Assembly (NCBI GenBank): GCA_030695415.1
Contig: JAUYQZ010000032.1
Coordinates: 30,369 to 94,368, forward strand
Direction: 5' to 3'
DNA length: 64,000 bases
From: Hylemonella sp.
Lineage (GTDB): Bacteria > Pseudomonadota > Gammaproteobacteria > Burkholderiales > Burkholderiaceae_C
Shown: positions 1-9,113 of the stretch, piece after piece
How the letters are laid out: the number at the start of each line of letters is the position of its first letter
Numbering within the stretch: position 1 is the first letter of the stretch
Made by a program: the position numbers and the translations under genes
The notes under the pieces: model-generated
Told to the model about the DNA's origin: nothing
Seen by the model: only the letters and a program-made list of their open reading frames with translations
Databases searched by the model: none

Positions 1-168
1 GACCGTGTAGGCGCCGATGGTCATGAACTCGCCATGCGCCATGTTGATCACGCCCATCTGGCCGAAGATGATGGCCAGGCCCAGGCCCATGAGCAAAAGG
101 ACGGAGAAGAGGCTCAGTCCGGCGAAACCCTGCATGAGGGTGATGTCAACGATTTCCTTGAATTCCAT
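1..168 (-). CDS. urtB: Urea ABC transporter permease UrtB (partial, N-terminus only)
   Basis: Only the first 56 codons are in the window; the gene runs off the left edge. The start is the ATG at 168. The visible protein opens with a short amphipathic stretch and then a hydrophobic segment and the [18 protein letters not shown] block, which is the signature N-terminal region of LivH/UrtB-type inner-membrane permeases of branched-chain amino acid and urea ABC transporters. It lies 87 bases downstream of urtA on the same strand, the usual urtABCDE order, so urea is preferred over amino acids as substrate. The family assignment is firm; the substrate comes from the neighbour. Confidence 0.85.
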   Translation of the reverse strand, partial: MEFKEIVDITLMQGFAGLSLFSVLLLMGLGLAIIFGQMGVINMAHGEFMTIGAYTV

Positions 169-255
169 GGCGTCACCTACCGGTCTGTTTACGAATCACG
201 GGTGGCGGCCCCGACCCAGCCGGCGGCCGCCACTTTCTGTCCCTCAGCGGGACGG

Positions 256-1524
256 TTACTGGTAGCCCTTCGGGAACGGATCAGGTTCGATCAGATTGGG
301 CGACTCGGCCACCACCTTGAAGGTGCCGTCCTTGTTACCGATGGCGATGCGCGACTTGCTCCACAGGTGGTGGTTCTGGTGCACCTTGACGTAGCCCTCG
401 GGCGCGGTCTTGAGCTCGATGCCGGGCGAGGCGGCCACGACCTTGTCCACGTCGAAGCTGCCGGCCTTCTCCACGGCAGCCTTCCACAGCCAGGGACCCA
501 GGTAGCCGGCTTGCGTGACGTCGCCGATCACGGCGTCCTTGCCGTACTTGGCCTTGAAGGCTGCGACGAACTTCTTGTTGTTCTCGTTGTCCAGCGACTG
601 GAAGTACTTCATCGAGCTGTAGAAGCCGGCGAAGTTCTCGCCGCCCACGCCCGTCATCTCGTCTTCCGTCACCGACAGCGTCAGCAGGAACTGCTTGTCA
701 CCGGTGATGCCCGCGGCCTTGAGCTGCTTGTAGAAGGCCACGTTGGAGCCGCCCACCACCGCTGCGAAGATGCAGTCTGGCTTGGCCACCTTGATCTTGT
801 TGATCAGGGAGTTGAAGTTGGTGTTGCCCAGCGGGTAGTACTCTTCGCCCACCACCTTGCCCAGCTTGCCCACGCTCTCGATGTGCTTGCGCGCGATCTT
901 CATCGAGGTGCGCGGCCAGATGTAGTCCGAGCCGACCAGGAAGTAGGTCTTGGCTTTTTTCTCCTTCGAACCCCAGTCCAGGCCGTAGATGATCTGCTGC
1001 GTCGCTTCCTGGCCCGTGTAGATCACGTTCTTGGACTGCTCCAGGCCTTCGTAGAAGGTCGGGTAGTAGAGCAGGCCGTTCTCTTTCTCGAACACCGGCA
1101 ACACGGCCTTGCGCGAGGCACTGGTCCAGCAGCCGAAGACAGCGGCCACGTGGTCGTTGACCAGCAGCTTCTTGGACTTCTCGGCAAAGGTTGGCCAGTC
1201 GGAAGCGCCGTCTTCCTTGATCACCTTGATCTTGCGCCCCAGGATGCCGCCCATGGCATTGATCTGGTCAATCGCCAGCTGCTCGGCCTGGATGGAGCCG
1301 GTCTCGGAGATGGCCATGGTGCCGGAGGAGGAGTGCAGCTGTCCCACGATCACCTCGGTGTCGGTCACGGCCAGCTTGGTCGTGTTGACCTTGGCGGTCG
1401 GGAACTGCTGGGCCGCGGCCAGGGCGGGCACACCGGCCACGGACAGGGCGCCCATGGCCTGCAGGACCTGGCGGCGCTGCAGACCGCTGGCTAGCGGGTG
1501 GGAAGGGGCAGACGGTTTCTTCAT
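256..1524 (-). CDS. urtA: Urea ABC transporter substrate-binding protein UrtA
   Basis: A 422-residue periplasmic binding protein of the Peripla_BP_5/UrtA type. The N-terminus carries a twin-arginine-like signal (RRQVLQAMGALSVAG followed by an ALAAA cleavage region). The mature part has the UrtA hallmarks: VGQLHSSSGTMAISE near the start, LVNDHVAAVFGCWTSASRKAV, and KYFQSLDNENNKKFV toward the C-terminus. The start chosen is the ATG at 1524, preceded by a GGAG on the coding strand; an upstream in-frame start at 1641 would put non-conserved sequence ahead of the signal peptide. It heads an operon with urtB and would deliver urea to the UrtBCDE importer. A divergent sensor gene begins 218 bases away. 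Confidence 0.93.
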   Translation of the reverse strand: MKKPSAPSHPLASGLQRRQVLQAMGALSVAGVPALAAAQQFPTAKVNTTKLAVTDTEVIVGQLHSSSGTMAISETGSIQAEQLAIDQINAMGGILGRKIKVIKEDGASDWPTFAEKSKKLLVNDHVAAVFGCWTSASRKAVLPVFEKENGLLYYPTFYEGLEQSKNVIYTGQEATQQIIYGLDWGSKEKKAKTYFLVGSDYIWPRTSMKIARKHIESVGKLGKVVGEEYYPLGNTNFNSLINKIKVAKPDCIFAAVVGGSNVAFYKQLKAAGITGDKQFLLTLSVTEDEMTGVGGENFAGFYSSMKYFQSLDNENNKKFVAAFKAKYGKDAVIGDVTQAGYLGPWLWKAAVEKAGSFDVDKVVAASPGIELKTAPEGYVKVHQNHHLWSKSRIAIGNKDGTFKVVAESPNLIEPDPFPKGYQ

Positions 1525-1628
1525 GAGGCACTCCAGTAAGAAAGAGGGAACCAAGAACACCTGCGGGAGGTGCGGGCAACACCTTGTCACCACGGCCTTG
1601 AGATTAGGGAGAGGGGCGCGTACAGCCC

Positions 1629-1646
1629 ATACGTCAATCAACGTAT
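1629..1646. promoter_or_regulatory. Inverted repeat in the urtA / sensor-kinase divergent promoter region
   Basis: The 218-base gap between urtA and the divergent sensor gene contains a perfect 6-bp inverted repeat, ATACGT-CAATCA-ACGTAT, with a 6-base spacer. It is in a good place for an operator shared by both directions. The downstream response regulator has a LuxR-type output domain, and such regulators often bind short inverted repeats, so it is a candidate binding site. The repeat is seen directly; the link to that regulator is inference. Confidence 0.4.
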
Positions 1647-1742
1647 CGCTCGTGTCGACCCGACCGAGAACAGTTCTTGCATGCGCACCTGCATGGGTCC
1701 CGGTCTACCCAGAACGGGGCGCCGGGGTTCGAACGCACCTTT

Positions 1743-4700
1743 ATGAAACACGCACCACAGAAAATCTTCCGCATCCGCCGCGACTACAACTCCTGGGTGG
1801 CCAACGAGACCCTGGAGGACTACGCGCTGCGTTACACGCCGCACAGCGCGCGCAAGTGGAGCGAGTGGCGGGTGGCCAACACGGCCTTTGGCGGCATGTC
1901 TTTCCTGGCGCTGGAGGCCATCGGCGGCGCCATCGCGCTGAACTACGGTTTCGAGAACGCGCTGTGGGCCATCCTGGTCATGGGCCTCATCACCTTCCTC
2001 ACCGGCCTGCCCATTGCCGTCTACGCCGCCCGTTACGGCCTGGACATGGACCTGCTCACACGCGGCGCGGGTTTCGGCTACCTGGGCTCCACGGTCACCT
2101 CGCTGATCTATGCGAGCTTCACCTTCATCTTCTTTGCGCTGGAGGCGGCCATCATGGCGCTGGGCCTGAAGCTGGTGCTGGACTGGCCGCTGGTCTGGTG
2201 TTACGTGCTGTCCTCGCTGGTCATCATTCCTCTGGTGCTCTACGGCATCACCTTCATCTCGCGCCTGCAGACCTGGACGCAGCCGCTGTGGGTGGTGCTG
2301 CTGCTCTGGCCTTTCCTGTGGTTTGCCGTGGCCCAGCCCGAGCTCTACGCAGAGTTCACCGGCCTGTCCGGCCTGAGCTCGGGCAGCAGCGAGTTCGAAC
2401 CCCTGATGTTTGGCGCCGCGGCCGCCGTAGCCTTCGCGCTGGTGGTGCAGATCGGCGAACAAGTGGACTACCTGCGCTTCATGCCCGAGCGCACCGCCGC
2501 CAACCGCTGGCGTTGGTGGGCCTGCGTGCTGGCCGCCGGGCCGGGCTGGATCGTCCCGGGCATGCTCAAGATGCTGGGCGGCGCCTTCCTGGCCTTCGTC
2601 GCGCTGCAGTTCGGCGCAATGCCGGGGCAGGCGGCCGATCCCACGCAGATGTACCTGGTCGGCTACATGCAGTCGCTCGACAGCCCGGTGCTGGCCCTGT
2701 GGCTCACCGTGATCTTCGTGGTGATCTCGCAGGTCAAGATCAACGTGACCAACGCCTACGCCGGCTCCCTGGCCTGGAGCAACTTCTTCGCGCGGCTCAC
2801 GCGCAGCCACCCGGGGCGGGTGGTCTGGCTGGTCTTCAACGTCATCATCGCCATGCTGCTCATGACCCTGGGCGTCTTCGGTGCGCTGGAAAAGGTGCTC
2901 GGCCTCTACGCCAACGTGGCCATCGCCTGGGTCGGCGCCCTGGTGGCGGACCTGGTCATCAGCAAGCCCCTGGGCCTGAGCCCCAAAGGGGTGGAGTTCC
3001 GCCGCGCCTACCTGTACGACCTCAACCCCGTGGGCCTGGGCGCCATGGGCCTGGCCGTGGTGCTTTCGGTCACGGCCCATACCGGTTTGCTGGGAGAGTA
3101 CGCAGCCGCCTTCTCCCCCTTCATCGCACTGTTCACCGCCATGCTCGCCGCGCCGCTGCTGGCCTGGGCCACGCGCGGGCGCTACTACCTGGCGCGGCAC
3201 GACGCCTCGCCCTGGAAGCCCGGCGAGGTGGTGCGCTGCAGCGTCTGCGAAAACCAGTTTGAAAGCGCCGACATGGCCAGCTGCCCGGCCTATGGCGCGC
3301 CGATCTGCTCGCTGTGCTGCTCGCTCGAATCCCGCTGCCACGACCGCTGCAAGAGCCAGTCGCGCGCAGCCGACCAGCTGCGCGGGGCCCTGGCGGCCTT
3401 TCTGCCCGCCAGCCTGAACAAGAGCTACAACTTCCGGGTCGCGCAGTACTTCACGGTCTTCCTGGGCCTGTGCGCGCTGCTGGCCTTCGTGCTGGGCGTG
3501 GTCTACGTGCAGGAGAGTCTGCAGACCCCGGCCGAGCAGTTGCGCGACCCCTTCATCAAGGCCTTCTCCCTGCTGGCCCTGCTGGCGGCCGTGTGCGCCT
3601 GGTGGGTGGTGCTGGCCAACGAAAGCCGGCGCATGGGGCACGACGAGTCCGAGCGCCAGACCCAGCTGCTGCAGAGGGAGATCGACGCCCACCAGCGCAC
3701 CGACGAGGCCCTGCAGGGCGCCAAGGAGGTGGCCGAATCCGCCAGCCAGGCCAAGACGCGTTACGTGGCCGGCATGACGCACGAATTGCGCACGCCGCTC
3801 AACAGTATCCTGGGCTATGCACAGATCCTGCTGCGCGGCAAGGACCTGCCGGGCAGCGCGCGCGAGGCCGTCACCACCATCCAGCAAAGCGGCCAGCACA
3901 TGCACGCGCTGATCGACGGCCTGCTTGATCTGGCCCGCATCGAGGCCGGCCGCCTGCGCCTGGACCCCGCGCCCCTGCCCTTCCCCGATTTCCTCTCCGA
4001 GCTCGCGCGCATGGTGCAGCCGCAGGCCGAGGGCAAGGGCCTGAGCTTCCGGCTGGAAACACAGGGCCGCGTTCCGGCCTGGGTGCAGGCCGACGCCAAG
4101 CGCCTGCGCCAGATCCTTATCAACCTGTTGGCCAACGCCGTGCGCTTCACCGACCGTGGCGGCATCGTCTTTCGCGTGGACTGCCGGCACGAGGTGGTGC
4201 GCTTTGAAGTGCAGGACACGGGCATCGGCATCGCACCGCAGGACCAGGAGCGCATCTTCCAGCCCTTCGAGCGCGGCAGCGCGGGCCGGCGCACCAGCGA
4301 GTCAGGCACGGGCCTGGGCCTGACCATCACGCACCTGCTGACCGAACTCATGGGGGGAGACCTCAGCCTGCGCAGCGCGGTGGGCCAGGGCAGTACTTTC
4401 AGCGTGCGCCTCTACCTGCGCGAGATCGAGCCCCCCGCCGTGCCCGCGGTGCGACACCTGCGCCCCATCGTTGGCTATCTCGCACCGCGGCGCACCTTGC
4501 TGGTGGTGGATGACCAGCCCATCCAGCGCCAGCTGCTGGCCAGCCTGCTGCTGCCCCTGGGTTTCATCGTGCGCGAAGCGGCCAGCGGCCGCGAAGCGCT
4601 GGAGATCCTGCAGCAGCAGCAGCCCGACGCCGTGCTGCTCGACATCAACATGGACGACCTCAATGGCTGGCAGACCGCGCAGCTCATCCGCAGCAACGGC

Positions 4701-5117
4701 AAGGCTACCCTGCCCATCATCTTCGTGTCGGCCGACCCTTTCGAGAATCGCCCCGAGCTGCTGGCCGCCGTGGGCGCACAGGGCTTCGTGAGCAAACCCG
4801 TGATCGAGTCCGAGCTGCTGGACCTGCTGGCCCGCGTGCTGCAACTGGAATGGGTGCACGAGACGCAGCGCCTGGCCGCCTCCCCGACCACCCCCGACGG
4901 TGCCACCGCCCTGCCCCTGCCGGGCGAACTGCGCCAGCGTCTGATTGCCCTGGCGCGCCTGGGCAATGCCAGCGGCCTGCGCAGCCTGCTGCGCAACAGC
5001 GCCCAGGAGGCGCCCGCCATTGCCGACGTGCTGCAGGCCCTGGTGGTGCACGTGGACCGTTTCGACTTCAACACCCTGATTGCCCGCCTGAAAGAAACCG
5101 ACGATGAATCCGCCTGA
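1743..5117 (+). CDS. NCS1-type permease fused to hybrid histidine kinase/response regulator
   Basis: An 1125-residue multi-domain sensor. Residues about 1-490 are an NCS1 (nucleobase/hydantoin/allantoin) transporter-like body with about a dozen hydrophobic segments. Residues 499-536 hold eight cysteines (C499, C502, C514, C522, C525, C526, C532, C536). Two further hydrophobic segments lie near 570-588 and 605-624. A HisKA domain follows with MTHELRTPLNS (phospho-acceptor H680), then an HATPase_c domain with LINLLANAVRFTD (near 791), DTGIGIAP (near 826) and GTGLGLTI (near 857). A receiver domain has VVDDQ near 921 and phospho-acceptor D967 in LLDINMDDLNGW. The C-terminal tail is unassigned. 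The start chosen is the ATG at 1743, where homology begins; no strong ribosome site is visible. It overlaps the next gene by 14 bases. The likely role is sensing a nitrogenous compound through the permease fold; whether it still transports is unknown. Confidence 0.9.
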   Translation: MKHAPQKIFRIRRDYNSWVANETLEDYALRYTPHSARKWSEWRVANTAFGGMSFLALEAIGGAIALNYGFENALWAILVMGLITFLTGLPIAVYAARYGLDMDLLTRGAGFGYLGSTVTSLIYASFTFIFFALEAAIMALGLKLVLDWPLVWCYVLSSLVIIPLVLYGITFISRLQTWTQPLWVVLLLWPFLWFAVAQPELYAEFTGLSGLSSGSSEFEPLMFGAAAAVAFALVVQIGEQVDYLRFMPERTAANRWRWWACVLAAGPGWIVPGMLKMLGGAFLAFVALQFGAMPGQAADPTQMYLVGYMQSLDSPVLALWLTVIFVVISQVKINVTNAYAGSLAWSNFFARLTRSHPGRVVWLVFNVIIAMLLMTLGVFGALEKVLGLYANVAIAWVGALVADLVISKPLGLSPKGVEFRRAYLYDLNPVGLGAMGLAVVLSVTAHTGLLGEYAAAFSPFIALFTAMLAAPLLAWATRGRYYLARHDASPWKPGEVVRCSVCENQFESADMASCPAYGAPICSLCCSLESRCHDRCKSQSRAADQLRGALAAFLPASLNKSYNFRVAQYFTVFLGLCALLAFVLGVVYVQESLQTPAEQLRDPFIKAFSLLALLAAVCAWWVVLANESRRMGHDESERQTQLLQREIDAHQRTDEALQGAKEVAESASQAKTRYVAGMTHELRTPLNSILGYAQILLRGKDLPGSAREAVTTIQQSGQHMHALIDGLLDLARIEAGRLRLDPAPLPFPDFLSELARMVQPQAEGKGLSFRLETQGRVPAWVQADAKRLRQILINLLANAVRFTDRGGIVFRVDCRHEVVRFEVQDTGIGIAPQDQERIFQPFERGSAGRRTSESGTGLGLTITHLLTELMGGDLSLRSAVGQGSTFSVRLYLREIEPPAVPAVRHLRPIVGYLAPRRTLLVVDDQPIQRQLLASLLLPLGFIVREAASGREALEILQQQQPDAVLLDINMDDLNGWQTAQLIRSNGKATLPIIFVSADPFENRPELLAAVGAQGFVSKPVIESELLDLLARVLQLEWVHETQRLAASPTTPDGATALPLPGELRQRLIALARLGNASGLRSLLRNSAQEAPAIADVLQALVVHVDRFDFNTLIARLKETDDESA

Positions 5118-6018
5118 GCCCCTGCCCCCGTCCACCGTCTCCAGCGTGGTGCTGGTGGTGGACGACGCGCCCGAAACCCTGCGCATGCTGTGCGACGCGC
5201 TGGCCATCGAGGGCTACACCGTGCTGGTGGCACGTGATGCCATCGAGGCCATCGAGCGCTTCGAGATGGCCGTGCCCGACGCCGTGCTGCTCGACGCCAT
5301 CATGCCCGGCGACAACGGCTTCACCCTCTGCCGCCGCCTCAAGGGCATGCCCTCCTGGGCCCACGTGCCCGTGATCTTCATGACCGGCCTGGCCGAGACC
5401 GAGCAGATCGTCGAGGGCTTCGCCAGTGGCGGCGTGGACTACGTGGTCAAGCCGCTGAAGATTCCCGAGGTGCTGGCGCGCCTGGCCACCCACCTGCGCA
5501 ACGCCCACGTGAGCCGCCTGGCGCGCGAGGCCGTGGACGTGGCGGGCCTGGGTGTGCTGCTGCTGGACACGCAGGGCCGCATCGCCTGGCGTTCGCCGCA
5601 GGCCATGCGCTGGCTGGGCCAGGCCCTGGGCCCGGAGCAGGACGATGCCGCCCAGCGCCTGTGGCTGCAGCAGGTGGTGCAGCAGGGCGAGACCCTGGTC
5701 CCGCTGCCCGACGGCAGCCAGCTGCAGGCGCGCCACCTGGGCCAGGGCGGCCCGGGCGAGATCATGGTGCTGCTGCGACGTGTGGTCCCGGCCACCGACC
5801 CGGCGCAGCGCCGCCTCACCGTGGCCGCGCTCACCCCGCGCGAGACCGAGGTGCTCTCCTGGCTCGCCAAGGGCAAGACCAACCGCGACATCGGCGACAT
5901 CCTGGGCATGAGCCCGCGCACCGTGAACAAGCACCTGGAACACATCTTCGAGAAGCTGGGGGTGGAGACACGCACGGCGGCGGCAGCGATTGCGAGCAGC
6001 TTGTTGCAGGAAGGTTAG
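5104..6018 (+). CDS. Response regulator, REC - PAS-like - LuxR HTH
   Basis: A 304-residue cytoplasmic regulator. The receiver domain spans about residues 14-130, with an acidic pocket at D20/D21, phospho-acceptor D64 in VLLDAIMPGDN, and conserved K116 in VVKPLK. The middle (about 138-225) resembles a degenerate PAS fold (GLGVLLLDTQGRIAWRSPQAM). The C-terminus (about 236-296) is a LuxR/GerE helix-turn-helix with LTPRETEVLSWLAKGKTNRDI and RTVNKHLEHIFEKLGV. It starts inside the end of the hybrid kinase gene (14-base overlap), so the two are translationally coupled and very likely cognate. It probably controls the divergent urea transporter and/or its own operon. Domain calls are firm; target genes are inference. 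Confidence 0.92.
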   Translation: MNPPEPLPPSTVSSVVLVVDDAPETLRMLCDALAIEGYTVLVARDAIEAIERFEMAVPDAVLLDAIMPGDNGFTLCRRLKGMPSWAHVPVIFMTGLAETEQIVEGFASGGVDYVVKPLKIPEVLARLATHLRNAHVSRLAREAVDVAGLGVLLLDTQGRIAWRSPQAMRWLGQALGPEQDDAAQRLWLQQVVQQGETLVPLPDGSQLQARHLGQGGPGEIMVLLRRVVPATDPAQRRLTVAALTPRETEVLSWLAKGKTNRDIGDILGMSPRTVNKHLEHIFEKLGVETRTAAAAIASSLLQEG

Positions 6019-6213
6019 GGGCCAGACCGGGATGGTCCTGCGCTTGGACTGATCTGGTCGCAGCCATGTGCAAGAACTTCCTGCTTGCGTCTCGGCCAAG
6101 CGCAGCGTACGCAATCGCACGGACGGAACCTCCCGGGGCCACCATAGTTCGTTCTGGTCGTCCTGGAGCGACAGCTCATACCGGCACCCCTTCCAGGTTT
6201 TGAAAGTTTCCCC

Positions 6214-6543
6214 ATGCGCACACAAAGCCAGATCCTGGCCGCTGTTTTCTCTTTGCTGACCCTGAGCGCTTGCGACAAGGGGCCGGTACCGCTGGATGCT
6301 GCGTCTGACAAGCCGGCAAGCGCTGCGCCAGGGTTCCGTCTGCCTTCGACGGTAGACACCTCGGTGCCGCCGGCGGATTCGGTCGCCATGCCCTCGGCTG
6401 CACCCGCGGGGCCGGCGGCCGCCGTCGGGCGATCCAACAGCGCCATGACAGCACGCGAACAATCGGGCGCCATGCCCTTGCCCGGGCAGAACAATGACCA
6501 CTCTGCGCCAGCCACCAGCACCAAAGCGCCCGCCAAGCCGTAG
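6214..6543 (+). CDS. Small Pro/Ala/Ser-rich putative lipoprotein
   Basis: A 109-residue protein with a short basic start, a hydrophobic segment and a lipobox LSAC (Cys at about residue 20), so it is predicted to be exported and lipid-anchored. The rest is low-complexity and rich in Pro, Ala and Ser, with no domain I recognise. It stands alone, 195 bases after the response regulator and 211 bases before the ferritin-like gene; neither gap shows a clear regulatory element. No function can be assigned. The signal and lipobox support it being a real gene; conservation is unknown. Confidence 0.6.
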   Translation: MRTQSQILAAVFSLLTLSACDKGPVPLDAASDKPASAAPGFRLPSTVDTSVPPADSVAMPSAAPAGPAAAVGRSNSAMTAREQSGAMPLPGQNNDHSAPATSTKAPAKP

Positions 6544-6754
6544 CCCAAGCCCAAGCCCGCCCACAGTTCAGCGGCTCAGTCGTTCTCGTGTGCTGCGCCA
6601 CGTGGCAGACCCTCTTTGAGACGGCGTCCTCGACGGTTGCAGCCCCGGACAGTCAAGCTTCTCCAAGGTGGGACGAAAAGCGACCGTACGCTGGCGCACG
6701 GTGGAGAGGAGGGTTTTGCCGCAAGCTTGCGTTTTCACTTCTGCCGGGGATCCC

Positions 6755-7297
6755 ATGTCCAAGAAATCCAGCCTCACCGAAACCAAGCTCATGCGCCGCG
6801 AAGCACGAAAGCACCTGGAGCAGGGTGCAGTGACGTCCAGCTATGAGGCCGATCGCACCGAGGTCATCCGCATGTTGAACCAGGCGCTGGCGACCGAACT
6901 GGTTTGTGTGCTGCGGTACCGCAGCCACCATTTCATGGCACGCGGGATCCATTCGCGCACGGTGGGCGCCGAATTCCTGGCGCACGCCAACGAGGAGCTG
7001 GGTCACGCGGACAGCCTGGCCACGCGCATCGTGCAGTTGGGCGGCGTGCCAGATTTCTCACCCCAGAGTCTGGAGGGTCGCAGCCATGCCGAGTACACCA
7101 CCGGAACCACGCTGACCGGGATGATCCGCGAAAACCTGGTCGCAGAGCGTATCGCCATACAGGCTTACCGCGAGGGCATCCGGTTTCTGGGCACCCAGGA
7201 CTCCACCACCAGCGACCTGCTCAAGCAGATTCTTTCTATGGAGGAAGAGCACGCTGATGACCTGGCCAGTCTGCTGAGCGGAATGCCCGAGGATTGA
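6755..7297 (+). CDS. Ferritin-like (bacterioferritin/Dps-type) protein
   Basis: A 180-residue helical protein with carboxylate and histidine residues arranged as in ferritin-like di-iron proteins: LNQALATELVCVLRYRSHH, then HANEELGHADSLATRI, then ENLVAERIAIQAYREGIRFL, and finally ILSMEEEHADDLASLL. These four blocks place Glu and ExxH motifs on four helices, fitting an iron-storage or iron-oxidising role in the cytoplasm. The start is the ATG at 6755 with GGGGA about 8 bases upstream; an upstream in-frame start has no such support. It is monocistronic by spacing. It is shorter than ferritin-fold catalases and close to bacterioferritin length. The subfamily is not certain. Confidence 0.82.
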   Translation: MSKKSSLTETKLMRREARKHLEQGAVTSSYEADRTEVIRMLNQALATELVCVLRYRSHHFMARGIHSRTVGAEFLAHANEELGHADSLATRIVQLGGVPDFSPQSLEGRSHAEYTTGTTLTGMIRENLVAERIAIQAYREGIRFLGTQDSTTSDLLKQILSMEEEHADDLASLLSGMPED

Positions 7298-7583
7298 ACA
7301 CTTCATCCGCACGCTCCCGTCCACGGAGCATCTGCCCGGGTGCCTCATGGCCAGGCGGGTGGGCGGCCTGCGCCAGGATTCCATCGGTGCCATCAAGGCA
7401 TTTGTGCTGTGTGGAGGGGGTTGATCTGGCGGGGCAGTTCCATGACACGCGCTGGTTAGACGAAATCATTCGTCCAGATCGGCTCGGTGACGCTGGGCCA
7501 GAGCAAGTCCCCCTTTTTGCGGCGGCTTGCCAGCCCGCCCGTGCAACATGGAGTGTCATCCGGCCAAGGCACAATGTTGCCGT

Positions 7584-9077
7584 ATGCACCATCTACCGCC
7601 CCTGATCGCCCCGCAGGAGTTCACCGACGCGGCCGCCGCGCTGGCGCATGTGCGCCACATCTATGACAGCAGCATCGCCCATCTTCGCGCGGGCATGCAG
7701 CGTTTCGTGGCCGGCGACGACAGCGCTGGCCCGGTGCGCGCCTTCTACCCCCTGGTGCGCATCCGGACCGAGACCGTGCTGCGCCAGCCGGCCGGTGCGC
7801 AGGAGCGTCTGAGCTACGGCTTCGTGGCGGGGCCGGGCGTGTTCGAGACCACGCTCACGCGGCCCGACCTGTTCCACCACTATTACCTGGAGCAGTTCCG
7901 CCTGCTGCTGCTCAACCACGGCGCGGTGCTGGAGGTGACCACCAGCAAGCAGCCCATCCCCGTGCATTTCTCCTTTGCCGAGAACGAGCACATCGAAGGC
8001 AACCTCAGCGCCGAGCGCCGGCAGATGATGCGCGACTGGTTCGACCTGCCCGACCTGGGCGCCATGGACGACGGCATCGCCAACGGCACCTACGAGCCGC
8101 AGCCCGGCCGGCCCTTCCCCCTGTCGCTGTTCACCGCGCAGCGCATGGACTATTCCCTGCACCGCCTGCGCCACTACACCGGTACGGTGCCCGAGCACTT
8201 CCAGAACTTCGTGCTCTTCACCAACTACCAGTTCTACATCGACGAGTTCATCCGCCTGGGCCATGAAGTCATGCAGGACGCCAGGAGCGATTACGCCGCT
8301 TTCATCGAGCCCGGTAACGTGGTGACCCGTCGTGCGGGAGAGGCCGCGCAGCCCGGCGATGCGCTGGGCAAGGCGCCGCCCAGATTGCCGCAGATGCCGG
8401 CCTACCATCTGGTGCGCCCCGACGGCAACGGCATCACCATGGTCAACATCGGCGTGGGCCCGGCCAACGCCAAGAACATCACCGACCACATCGCCGTGCT
8501 GCGCCCGCACGCCTGGATCATGCTGGGCCACTGCGCCGGCCTGCGCAACGGCCAGCAGCTGGGCGACTACGTGCTGGCCCACGCCTATGTGCGCGAGGAC
8601 CATGTGCTGGACGAAGAGCTGCCGCTGTGGGTGCCCATCCCCGCGCTGGCCGAAGTGCAGGTGGCGCTGGAACAGGCCGTGGCCGACGTGACGCAGATGC
8701 GCGGAGCCGAACTCAAGCAGATCATGCGCACCGGCACCGTGGCCACCACCGACAATCGCAACTGGGAACTGCTGCCCGACAACCAGCCCCAGCGGCGTTT
8801 CAGCCAGAGCCGCGCCGTGGCGCTGGACATGGAGTCCGCCACCATCGCCGCCAACGGCTTCCGCTTCCGCGTGCCCTACGGCACCCTGCTGTGCGTGAGC
8901 GACAAGCCCCTGCACGGCGAGATCAAACTGCCCGGCATGGCGAACCACTTCTACCGCGAGCGGGTGGACCAGCATCTGCGCATCGGCATGCGCGCGCTGG
9001 AGCTGCTGCGCGAAGGCGGCATCAACCAGCTGCACAGCCGCAAGCTACGCAGTTTTGCGGAAGTGGCGTTCCAGTAA
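7584..9077 (+). CDS. amn: AMP nucleosidase
   Basis: A 497-residue enzyme that hydrolyses AMP to adenine and ribose 5-phosphate. It has the N-terminal AMP nucleosidase domain (FYPLVRIRTE, GFVAGPGVFETTLTRPDLF) followed by a phosphorylase-fold catalytic domain (NIGVGPANAKNITDHIAVLRPHAW, GHCAGLRNGQQLGDYVLAHAY, and ALDMESATIAANGFRFRVPYG, which carries the conserved Glu of nucleoside phosphorylases). The start is the ATG at 7584, where the conserved sequence begins. It is monocistronic: 286 bases lie upstream without a gene, containing only a short GACGAA-ATCA-TTCGTC hairpin at 7459-7474, and a terminator-like hairpin lies directly after the stop. Confidence 0.95.
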   Translation: MHHLPPLIAPQEFTDAAAALAHVRHIYDSSIAHLRAGMQRFVAGDDSAGPVRAFYPLVRIRTETVLRQPAGAQERLSYGFVAGPGVFETTLTRPDLFHHYYLEQFRLLLLNHGAVLEVTTSKQPIPVHFSFAENEHIEGNLSAERRQMMRDWFDLPDLGAMDDGIANGTYEPQPGRPFPLSLFTAQRMDYSLHRLRHYTGTVPEHFQNFVLFTNYQFYIDEFIRLGHEVMQDARSDYAAFIEPGNVVTRRAGEAAQPGDALGKAPPRLPQMPAYHLVRPDGNGITMVNIGVGPANAKNITDHIAVLRPHAWIMLGHCAGLRNGQQLGDYVLAHAYVREDHVLDEELPLWVPIPALAEVQVALEQAVADVTQMRGAELKQIMRTGTVATTDNRNWELLPDNQPQRRFSQSRAVALDMESATIAANGFRFRVPYGTLLCVSDKPLHGEIKLPGMANHFYRERVDQHLRIGMRALELLREGGINQLHSRKLRSFAEVAFQ

Positions 9078-9079
9078 GC

Positions 9080-9113
9080 GGCGCGAGGGAGGGCATGGGC
9101 CCGCGCCTTCTTT
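9080..9113 (+). terminator. Probable rho-independent terminator after amn
   Basis: Two bases after the amn stop codon, GGCGCG (9080-9085) can pair with CGCGCC (9102-9107), with further G/C pairing possible inside. The hairpin is followed by TTCTTT. The T-run is interrupted, so this is a moderate call. Confidence 0.5.

Noticed and set aside
7459..7474. GACGAA-ATCA-TTCGTC hairpin as terminator of the ferritin-like gene
   Set aside because: No T-run follows on either strand and it is 160 bases from the stop codon.
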